Source: Paenibacillus ferrarius
GTDB lineage: Bacteria; Bacillota; Bacilli; Paenibacillales; NBRC-103111
Reading direction: 5' to 3'
Length of the DNA stretch: 34,958 bases
NCBI RefSeq assembly: GCF_002027705.1
Contig: NZ_MBTG01000050.1
Span: 1-34,958 of the forward strand
The translations under genes were made by a program, and so were the position numbers. The notes under the pieces were generated by a model. That model ran no database searches, was not told the DNA's origin, and was given only the letters and a program-made list of their open reading frames with translations. Below, piece by piece: positions 1-6,959 of this stretch. Position 1 is the stretch's first letter, and each line of letters begins with the position of its first letter.

Positions 1-1
1 C

Positions 2-301
2 ACCTTGGATAAAAATCCAGCATATCCACCAGCCATACAAGAATTAATAACTGAGAAATCCCTACCAAAAGAAACCTTGATTAGACAGACAAAGTATCTA
101 AACAACATTGTGGAGCAAGATCACCGGTTCATAAAAAAAATCACAAAACCAAATCTCGGTTTCAAATCGTTTCTTACAGCGGATCAGACGTTAAAGGGAA
201 TTGAGGCTTTACATATGATAAGGAAAGGGCAGGCCGATGATAATTCGACTGTCCTCACTGCTGTTGAATGGCTAAATAAGATATTTGATTTAGTGGCATA
301 G
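2..301 (+). pseudogene. IS6-family transposase, C-terminal part (cut by window edge)
   Basis: The frame is open from the window edge and gives about 100 residues matching the C-terminal third of an IS6/IS26-type DDE transposase: DKNPAYPPAIQEL, then NNIVEQDHRFIKK with the last catalytic Glu, then GIEALHMIRKGQ. The N-terminal part lies outside the window, so whether the whole gene is intact cannot be judged. A near-copy of the same protein end is encoded on the opposite strand at 594-785. The element end follows at about 343-357. Family assignment is secure from the motifs; activity is unknown. Confidence 0.85.
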
Positions 302-342
302 ACAAACTATACTTTGTCGGGTAACTGCGAACTTTTTTAAAT

Positions 343-357
343 CCTTGCACCAAAACC
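343..357 (-). repeat. Right terminal inverted repeat of the first IS6-family element
   Basis: Read on the - strand this is GGTTTTGGTGCAAGG. It resembles the ends of the other copies: GGTTGTGGTGCAAAGCT at 32194-32210 and, on the - strand, at 1342-1358. It lies 42 bases after the transposase stop codon, as expected for an IS6 right end. Confidence 0.6.
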
Positions 358-537
358 CTTAATCCCAATTGAGCATGTTAGCAAATTTTATCACATGGGT
401 GGGGAAACGATTCAGGCGTTGGATGACATAACGCTGGAAATTGCGCAAGGCGAATTTTATTGCTATTTTGGGGCCGTCAGGCTTAGGAAAGTCCACGCTG
501 ATGAATATCATCGGCTGTTTGGACGTTTCGGATGAAG
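358..537 (+). pseudogene. Fragment of a MacB-type ABC transporter ATPase, frameshifted
   Basis: Read on the + strand, this 180-bp segment encodes the N-terminus of a MacB/LolD-like ATPase: IEHVSKFYHMGGETIQALDD, then after a one-base frameshift near 460 the Walker A region GPSGLGKSTLMNIIGCLD. It stops abruptly at the end of the neighbouring IS element, so only about 60 of the usual 220 or more residues remain. The fragment is bounded on both sides by IS6-type ends, which suggests IS insertions and deletion removed the rest. It is not functional. Confidence 0.8.
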
Positions 538-1358
538 GCTTGTGGTGCAAGAATAAAAATGGATAGCAAATACCCAACAAAATTGTAATTTAACTATGCC
601 ACTATACCAAATATTTTATTGAGCCATTCAACAGCAGATAGGACAGACGAATTATTTTCGGCCTGCCCTTTCCTAATCATATGTAAGGCCTCGATTCCCT
701 TCAACGTCTGTTCGGCAGTGTGAAACGTTTTAATACCAAGATTTGGTTTTGTGATTTTCTTTATGAATCGATGATCTTGTTCCACAATGTTGTTTAGATA
801 CTTTGCCTGTCTAATTATTGTTTCTTTTGGCAGGGCTTTTTCATTTATTAATTCTTGTATGGCTGGTGGATATGCCGGGTTTTTGTCCGTGGTAATTGAT
901 TATGTGGCGAGGCCAAAGCTTTTGTAAAGAAACGCTTAGCTGCCGGCATTTCTCGATTTTCAGATAACATAAAATCATTCGTTTTCCCCATAGAATCAAC
1001 CGCTCTATATAAATACTTCCTTTAACCTTTGACTTTGATGTACGTTTCGTCCGTTCTGTACGAATAATTTGTTGGTTTTAGATAAGGGCGGATTCGTTTG
1101 TCTATTTCGGGCCCAAACTCATGGACCCATCGCATAATCGTCGTATGGGAAATCTCTAATCCCCGCTCGCTCATCATTTCTACGATTTCTCGATTGCTTA
1201 AACTATATTTTAAATACCATCTCACGGTTAGTAAAATGATTGCTGATTCATATTGCTTCCATTTAAATAAGTCCAATTTGTTTTCCAAAGTAAGTTGCTC
1301 CATCCCATGACTTCATTATCAATTACGTTATCATGAATTGGAGCTTTGCACCACAACC
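538..1358 (-). mobile_element. IS6-family insertion sequence, inverted, decayed
   Basis: The element is about 821 bp, the usual IS6 size. Its left end is AGCTTTGCACCACAACC at 1342-1358 (+ strand), and its right end is near GCTTGTGGTGCAAG at 538-551. It carries one transposase gene that is broken by a stop codon and a frameshift. The ends are paired here by eye, and target-site duplications were not established. It lies inverted relative to the partial copy at the window start and to the copy at 32194. Confidence 0.75.
594..1303 (-). pseudogene. IS6-family transposase, broken by a stop and a frameshift
   Basis: The N-terminal part (1303-1022) begins MEQLTLENKLDLFKW and runs through the helix-turn-helix region (NREIVEMMSERGL, TTIMRWVHEFGPEI) to TDETYIKVKG, where a TAA stop interrupts it. 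The frame resumes directly with RKYLYRAVDSMGKTNDFML and continues to about 900, where a frameshift is needed to reach DKNPAYPPAIQEL and the C-terminal part (785-594). With the breaks ignored the product would be about 235 residues, normal for the family. Start ATG at 1301-1303. The protein is very similar to the first exon of the copy at 32249, so the two elements are close relatives. Confidence 0.88.
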
Positions 1359-1507
1359 GAAATATTTTTTTACGATCACTATCAGTTTATTATTAAACGG
1401 AAATAAAAACCAGAATATCCACGTATCTTCTCTTTTTTACTTAATTATCATTGTCAATGACTTCGACGGAAGGAACTATTTCCCTCCGACTTTATCAAAA
1501 TTTAATG

Positions 1508-1529
1508 AAAAAGACACTAGAGGGTGTCT
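1508..1529 (-). terminator. Possible small terminator on the - strand
   Basis: Read on the - strand, AGACAC and GTGTCT form a 6-bp stem with a 6-base loop, followed by TTTTTC. The stem is short, and no intact - strand gene lies upstream of it, so it may be a leftover of a deleted gene or chance. Confidence 0.3.
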
Positions 1530-2009
1530 GTTGAGATCCAACAAACTCACTTTCTCATAACGAATTTATTATGTTTGATGCAATTTCCATCTACTCATTA
1601 TCTTATTAAATTCACTTTCCAAACCCATCTCATGTAATTAATTAAAGTATTGGAAAAAAAAGAAGATAATTATAACCCTCAATAATGGAAAATTTACCCT
1701 ATGAAAAAAATGTTTAATTTGGTATAGTTAGGAACGTGAATGTTAAAAAATCCCATAAAATTAATATTAGGGCGGAGAGAAACGTATTTTAGGGTCTTGA
1801 AGTTTTAAGTTGACCGTCGTTGTACTATTTTCTCCCGCTTTTAGTATAGTAATTTTATTCGCGGTGAGGCTTGTCCTATTAAAAAGGCTTAGTTATTATT
1901 CATGATGATTAAATCATACTACCACAATTCCGACAGTTTTATGTTCTGCTCATGGAACCTTCCATTTTAAGCTACCGTGTATTTTCCTATCAAAAGTAAA
2001 AGAACAACC

Positions 2010-2041
2010 GGGCAGATGGCGTCCGTTGGAGCCATCTGCCC
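2010..2041. repeat. Perfect 11-bp inverted repeat (hairpin)
   Basis: GGGCAGATGGC at 2010-2020 is matched by its complement GCCATCTGCCC at 2031-2041 across a 10-base loop. The stem is G+C-rich in an A+T-rich region. No T-run follows on the + strand; on the - strand the sequence after the stem is moderately T-rich. It could be a terminator of a lost gene or part of a mobile element end. Confidence 0.5.
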
Positions 2042-2437
2042 TACTGCTCCCGTGTTCGAGGCACGCTTTCTGAAGTCAACCTATATTGGGATTTGCATTG
2101 ATCAATCCTAGCAAAAGCATCTAAAGATATTATCAAAAAATAAATGGGGAAATCTTGATCTTTCAAATAAACTCCGAGTTCAAGAAGTTGAAGAAATCAA
2201 AAAACTCACCCAGTGTTGGAATGATAGGAGTAATGGTGAGATGAGGAGCCTTATCCCACCTGCCTTGGCGAGTACAGAGAGGCTACTTAAAATAAAGGGG
2301 GGCAGGCATTGTGCAATCAAAAGGGATTCCAATAGTTAACCCCCGAGTAACTGGTTATCTGCAATAAAAGAAACACCTACTTGGAACTCGAATATTATTG
2401 GCTGTATTTTCGATAATAATCGACACGAACAGTTAGG

Positions 2438-2466
2438 TATAATCGTTCAGTGTTGCTCAAGCAACA
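2438..2466 (+). promoter_or_regulatory. Candidate promoter -10 and adjacent palindrome upstream of the operon
   Basis: A perfect TATAAT stands at 2438-2443. Eight bases further on, where transcription would begin, is the perfect palindrome TGTTGCTCAAGCAACA (2451-2466), a possible operator or 5' leader hairpin. The first gene starts at 2501 after the GGGGAGG site at 2481-2487. No good -35 box is visible at 16-18 bases upstream, so if this promoter is used it may need an activator. No other promoter of this quality was noticed inside the operon. Confidence 0.45.
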
Positions 2467-2500
2467 TATCAACACGTTAAGGGGAGGAATCAAAGCACTT

Positions 2501-3913
2501 ATGATTAAACTCGCTTTGGATAAAAGGGTCATACCAGTAAACATGGGAAACAAAGTAAGAGATGCATTCGACAATTCGATCATTTTTTACCTTATAAATC
2601 GAAATGACCAACGGCCATTCTTTGTCAATTTTGTTGTTATTGATTTCGAAAATAATCAATTAAATTACTTTGATACATATCTGGAAGAAAACATAGAAGT
2701 GATTAATCATCACCCCGACCAAGCAAATTTGACTCTCCAACGAACGCCACATCGTACAGTAACCATTACCGCAGGGGAAAATTTCTTTACATTTATCCAG
2801 GAAGAACAATACTTCTATTATGTAAATTATAAGAACCAATACGTACTGATCTACACCTTCGATGACTTCATTAAAAATAAAGATTATAAACTTTTGAAAC
2901 TGAGCTCAACCAACTATCAAGACACGGATAATCCGAACTACTTGTATTTATCGGCGATTGATGAAGATCAGGCGCTACACATTTACCGAGTTTCGTTAAA
3001 TCTACAAGAAATAGAGGAAATTCATGTTTTACCGAATCAAACTGTTCCTCCACATACCCTGCGAAAGTACAGAGATATGCTGCTGTTAAGCCATGATTTT
3101 GGAAACGCTCAATTCATTAATCAAAATTCAGGAAAAATGATAAGCTCCAGTAATTTTGCTATGTCTTTACAGAAGAGAAAGATGTTCAAAGAAAGGCAGA
3201 TGAGAGATCAAAGAGAAGAAGAGTGGCGAAAAGTCTTGATAAGTGAAGTATTTAATGAGAGCTATGAAGAGAATCCAATTACCTGTGCAAGTGGAGAAGT
3301 GCTCACGATCAATCTTAACAATATGGAAGAGCACTATTACAAGACCAACGGAACCTCACCTGCCCATTTTGAAATCGATGAGAAAACGGATCATATTTAT
3401 GTTTCGTCCCATAATTTCTTTGTTTGGAACGGGAAAAACATCTATGTGGAACCTGCTGTACTTGATAAATTTCAAATAGAGAACGGCAAGCTGAAGCTAA
3501 CAAAGTCATTCTCACATGAAACAGGATACCGTTTCACATCTCATAAGTTTTTTTACCATCAAGGAAAGCCCTATATGTGCACATTCGGCCAGCCCAACCG
3601 ACTTTTCGTCATCGACGCCGAAGATATGCAATTGGTTTACTTCGAGGATATTGGTCAGGACGAATTATCTAGCCAATCAAGTATAAGGGATTATATTAAT
3701 GACAGGGTGAGCGAATTCGAAATTGTGGGTGTCGAAGTAAGCCAAAATGGGAATTATATAATTTTTGTTTGTAATGAGTTTATCTATCTTTACGATTTTC
3801 TCAAAAGAGAGATTATTCAAAAAGTTCCTTATATTAATAATTCTGATGATAAGCACTTGTATGTAGGGTTAGACCAGTACAAAATTCGGACTAACCACAT
3901 CGATTATTTATAA
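2501..3913 (+). CDS. Unknown protein, probably beta-propeller, first gene of the operon
   Basis: This gene encodes 470 residues of a family I do not recognise. No signal peptide or membrane segment is visible, so it is probably cytoplasmic. The sequence alternates short beta-strand-like hydrophobic runs with polar turns; stretches such as NYIIFVCNEFIYLYDFLKRE near the C-terminus resemble blades of WD40/YVTN-type propellers. A highly charged Lys/Arg/Glu-rich segment around residues 222-245 may be a helix inserted between two halves. ATG 2501 was chosen because the upstream in-frame ATG at 2450 lies at the likely transcription start, and GGGGAGG at 2481-2487 precedes 2501, though with a longish 13-base spacer. 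A second propeller protein is encoded two genes downstream, so propellers may be scaffolds or cofactors of the pathway (inference). Confidence 0.7.
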   Translation: MIKLALDKRVIPVNMGNKVRDAFDNSIIFYLINRNDQRPFFVNFVVIDFENNQLNYFDTYLEENIEVINHHPDQANLTLQRTPHRTVTITAGENFFTFIQEEQYFYYVNYKNQYVLIYTFDDFIKNKDYKLLKLSSTNYQDTDNPNYLYLSAIDEDQALHIYRVSLNLQEIEEIHVLPNQTVPPHTLRKYRDMLLLSHDFGNAQFINQNSGKMISSSNFAMSLQKRKMFKERQMRDQREEEWRKVLISEVFNESYEENPITCASGEVLTINLNNMEEHYYKTNGTSPAHFEIDEKTDHIYVSSHNFFVWNGKNIYVEPAVLDKFQIENGKLKLTKSFSHETGYRFTSHKFFYHQGKPYMCTFGQPNRLFVIDAEDMQLVYFEDIGQDELSSQSSIRDYINDRVSEFEIVGVEVSQNGNYIIFVCNEFIYLYDFLKREIIQKVPYINNSDDKHLYVGLDQYKIRTNHIDYL

Positions 3914-3947
3914 AAATACGGAATTACCAATTTACTGGGAGGATAGA

Positions 3948-5147
3948 ATGATGAGTACCCAATTGATAGAACTGGAACTTACAAAAAATTTGATCAAAAT
4001 TACAACTGTAGATGAGACGGAATATTTCATTACAATCAGCTTTGAACAAAAAAGCGAGAAGCAAATGGAAGATCTTGATCAGGCATATCAGGCTGCTTAT
4101 AAATTTTTGTGTAAAAACGACATTGAGATTTTTCATGAGCGAGTGTTTGGAAGCGCATCACTTTACGAAACGTTTGATGCCATGCGTCAAAACCATGTGA
4201 GGACTTATTTTAATAAGGTAGAGATTCCATATACGTATGTTGGTGCTCCCCCCTTTTGGGGCGAAGGAATCGCGGGTATTATTTTACACGGTATAAATGC
4301 AAAAAAGAAGGGAGGGACAATTAGGGACGTAGAGTTCGAAGGTCAGATTTGTGGAAGAATGTACGAGAAAGAATCCGATAAAAGACTGATGCTTAGCGCG
4401 ATTTTTCACAATGAACTTCGGGATAAGAGTTATGAACAAATTTACCATACCTTTTGCAAAATTAATCAAATTCTAAATGGAAACGGGTTAAACTATAGAG
4501 ACGTCATCCGTACTTGGATTTATATTCCGCAGATTCTCGACTACTATGATCAATTTAACTTGGGCCGAAATAGGTTCTTGGAAGAATTGAATATTATTCC
4601 AACAAGGGATAGTATCCGTGACTTTGATTTTGAAAATATATTTATGCCGGCGAGCACTGGCGTCGGTTGTGAAAATCCATATACAAGTGGAGCTTTATTT
4701 GACGTTTACGCCATTTCCAAAAACTTTGAATCGGAGATTAAAGTTTCTAATGAAACTGGCAGCAAACAAAGATCAGCTTATCGGTACGGTTCTGCTTTTT
4801 CTAGATCCCTTATTGTTCACCAACAAGCGTGCGACCATTTGTTTTTATCAGGTACAGCCTCTATCGACGACAAAGGAAATACGATCCATTTAGATAACAT
4901 TGATCTTCAAATCGGAGAAACCTTTAAAGTAATAAATTCACTCGTTCAAGAGGCAGATATGAATGTTGCAGACTGGATGGAAGGGACAGTATTTCTCAAA
5001 AAAAGCGAGTATGCACAGGCCTACATGAAGAACATTGAAGAAAATCAAGTGCTAAACCCTCCCGTGATTCTTTGTGTAGCAGATATTTGTAGAGAGGATC
5101 TTCTGTTTGAGATTGACGGCATTTTTGCGAAAAAGAAATGGTTGTAG
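3948..5147 (+). CDS. RidA-fold, chorismatase-like enzyme (FkbO/Hyg5 type)
   Basis: The product is 399 residues. The C-terminal third is a clear YjgF/RidA fold (LFLSGTASIDDKGNTIH, then QIGETFKVINSLV and a VEID-like end, LLFEIDG). The middle part (DVIRTWIYIPQILDYYDQFN, then MPASTGVG) matches the layout of FkbO/Hyg5 chorismatases, which hydrolyse chorismate to dihydroxycyclohexadiene acids or 3-hydroxybenzoate in polyketide/NRPS starter biosynthesis. The ribosome binding site GGGAGG at 3937-3942 serves ATG 3948 or the adjacent ATG 3951. If active it would supply a cyclic carboxylic acid building block. I could not check the chorismate-binding residues, so it may be a diverged relative with another substrate. 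Confidence 0.72.
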   Translation: MMSTQLIELELTKNLIKITTVDETEYFITISFEQKSEKQMEDLDQAYQAAYKFLCKNDIEIFHERVFGSASLYETFDAMRQNHVRTYFNKVEIPYTYVGAPPFWGEGIAGIILHGINAKKKGGTIRDVEFEGQICGRMYEKESDKRLMLSAIFHNELRDKSYEQIYHTFCKINQILNGNGLNYRDVIRTWIYIPQILDYYDQFNLGRNRFLEELNIIPTRDSIRDFDFENIFMPASTGVGCENPYTSGALFDVYAISKNFESEIKVSNETGSKQRSAYRYGSAFSRSLIVHQQACDHLFLSGTASIDDKGNTIHLDNIDLQIGETFKVINSLVQEADMNVADWMEGTVFLKKSEYAQAYMKNIEENQVLNPPVILCVADICREDLLFEIDGIFAKKKWL

Positions 5148-5158
5148 GAGGGCCTGTT

Positions 5159-6904
5159 ATGGAGCAAGTAGTGGATGTGGAGTACAAACGAATTACATTT
5201 ACGAAAAACCATGTGGAGATAAATAAAGATCATTTTATTTGTAGCCAATTTGCAACAGCTATAGATGACAATCATTTCTATATTTCGCAATATCGCGATA
5301 TCAACGCAAAGTATCCGAAAGGATTCATCGTAAATCGAAATAGTCAGATTATTTGGAGTACTTTAGAGTTAGAAAAAAGGTATACCATTATCAGTTCAAA
5401 TGTCACTTATGACAAAAACGTATTGCTGTATGTTAAAAATGAACCGTATGACTTAATCGAATTATCATTAAATGGGCAAATCGTTAATACGTACAATATG
5501 AAAATCCATGGCGTAAAAAGCATGTACTTTTACTATAAGACCAAGCAAAATACGATCCTCCTCTCTTCTATTCAAGATGGTCGAATTTTGGAATTAAGTG
5601 AAACGAATGAGGTTCTATTCGAATACTGCCCTGGCAAAGAGATCTTAAGCGAGCCGCGATGTGTATTTCCAACAGAATCAGGCCATTTTTTAATTGCGGA
5701 TTCAAAGCATCATTACATTATGATGATCAACAGAAACAAAGAGATGATTTGGTCTTACGGAGAAAAAAACAATCCAGGGTTTGCCCCAGGCCGATTAATG
5801 TACCCGTACATGGCTCTTGAATTGCCGAGCGGTCATATTTTAATAGCTGAGCACCAGGCAAACAGAATCACCGAAGTGTCGTTAAACCGCGAAATTGTGT
5901 GGCAGTATGGGAATAACCCAGTAGATGAGACTACGTCACCTAGAAAAAATTATTTAAATGGCCCCAATTTTGCACAAATGTTGCCCAACGGTGAATTGGT
6001 CATTTCCGACTCAATGAACGGTAGAATTCTTGTTATTGATCGAAATTATGCGATTCATTTCAAGTATGGTTTAACGCCCAAAGACTATCATATCCTCAAT
6101 TTCCCAAGGAGTGTGCAGCTTTTAAAGAATGGCCGTTTTTTAATTGCTGATTCTAGAAATGATCGCATTGTTGAAATGGATCGTACCGGTGAAATCTATT
6201 TTGAATACGGGAATGAAGCTGTCTTTGCCAATAGGACGTTAAAATGGCCGAGATGCGTGTATAAAGATGAGAAGCGAAATCACTATTTAATTAGCGACGG
6301 ATTTAATCAGCGTTTTATAATTATTGATCAGAACAAAAAAGTATTAAACGAAATCAAGTCCATCACCTATCAAACAGAAGCTATACCACTGCGTGATCCC
6401 CACTCCGTTGAAAGTCTACTTGATGATAAATTATTAATTACGGATTCGGGTTCGAATATTGTTTGCATTATTGACCGTAATGGACAAGTTAATTGGATGT
6501 ATTCAAATGAACAATTTCCACTAGACGACCCTCACTATGCTACGGTTAGCCGAGGCAATTCCATCTATATCGTAGATACAAACCATAGTCGGCTGATCGA
6601 GGTAGATCTCAGTACCAATACAGTTTTGAACGTCATAGATGCAGTTTATACAAAAGATCATCGAAAAATAAAATTAAATAAACCCAAATGGATTGATCTA
6701 ATTAGTGAAAATGAGCTTGCAATTCTGGATTCGCAAAACAATTATCTCATGGTTGTGAATATCTCGGATAAAGCCCATCCAGTAATCGAACAGATGACCG
6801 ATCCTACGATTTGTAATTCAAGGTGGGCTTACAGACAGGATCAAGCTTATTACATTAGTGACTTTTGGCAACATGATCTCATTCAAGTTACTTTTAGCAG
6901 GTAG
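5159..6904 (+). CDS. NHL/arylsulfotransferase-like beta-propeller protein
   Basis: The protein has 581 residues built of repeated blades with the pattern (F/I)LIADSxxxRIxxxDRxGxIxxxYG, for example FLIADSRNDRIVEMDRTGEI, ELVISDSMNGRILVIDRN and LLITDSGSNIVCIIDRNG. I count at least six such repeats, typical of a six-bladed NHL-type propeller. No signal peptide is seen, so a cytoplasmic place is likely. ATG 5159 follows AGGAGGG at 5147-5153 with a good spacer, and the gene begins 11 bases after the previous stop, so the two are translationally close. Propellers of this kind bind ligands or proteins and some are enzymes; the sequence does not decide which. Confidence 0.78.
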   Translation: MEQVVDVEYKRITFTKNHVEINKDHFICSQFATAIDDNHFYISQYRDINAKYPKGFIVNRNSQIIWSTLELEKRYTIISSNVTYDKNVLLYVKNEPYDLIELSLNGQIVNTYNMKIHGVKSMYFYYKTKQNTILLSSIQDGRILELSETNEVLFEYCPGKEILSEPRCVFPTESGHFLIADSKHHYIMMINRNKEMIWSYGEKNNPGFAPGRLMYPYMALELPSGHILIAEHQANRITEVSLNREIVWQYGNNPVDETTSPRKNYLNGPNFAQMLPNGELVISDSMNGRILVIDRNYAIHFKYGLTPKDYHILNFPRSVQLLKNGRFLIADSRNDRIVEMDRTGEIYFEYGNEAVFANRTLKWPRCVYKDEKRNHYLISDGFNQRFIIIDQNKKVLNEIKSITYQTEAIPLRDPHSVESLLDDKLLITDSGSNIVCIIDRNGQVNWMYSNEQFPLDDPHYATVSRGNSIYIVDTNHSRLIEVDLSTNTVLNVIDAVYTKDHRKIKLNKPKWIDLISENELAILDSQNNYLMVVNISDKAHPVIEQMTDPTICNSRWAYRQDQAYYISDFWQHDLIQVTFSR

Positions 6905-6959
6905 ATGGTGGCGTTCGTGCACTATCCGCAGAATTCTATATGAAAAGAGCGAAGTAATC

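Larger units (their letters stand above)
1359..2437. other. Intergenic region without a supported gene
   Basis: About 1.08 kb of A+T-rich DNA lies between the inverted IS6-family element and the biosynthetic operon. Short open frames exist but lack a family match or a ribosome binding site. One start-less open frame at 2112-2339 on the + strand has protein-like composition and could be the tail of a lost gene, but I do not recognise it. Two hairpins (1508-1529 and 2010-2041) are listed separately. Confidence 0.6.

Noticed and set aside
359..580. - strand frame of 73 codons
   Set aside because: It is antisense to the MacB-type fragment, which has clear Walker A coding on the + strand.
2112..2339. 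Start-less open frame of 75 codons with protein-like composition upstream of the operon
   Set aside because: No start codon with a ribosome binding site and no family I recognise; at most a gene tail.
2200..2500. Possible riboswitch or T-box leader before the operon
   Set aside because: No T-box sequence, no conserved riboswitch core and no terminator/antiterminator pair could be found; only a short palindrome.
6858..6959. Longer N-terminus for the PEP-synthase-like protein
   Set aside because: It overlaps the preceding gene, reads as a shadow and does not resemble the family's start.
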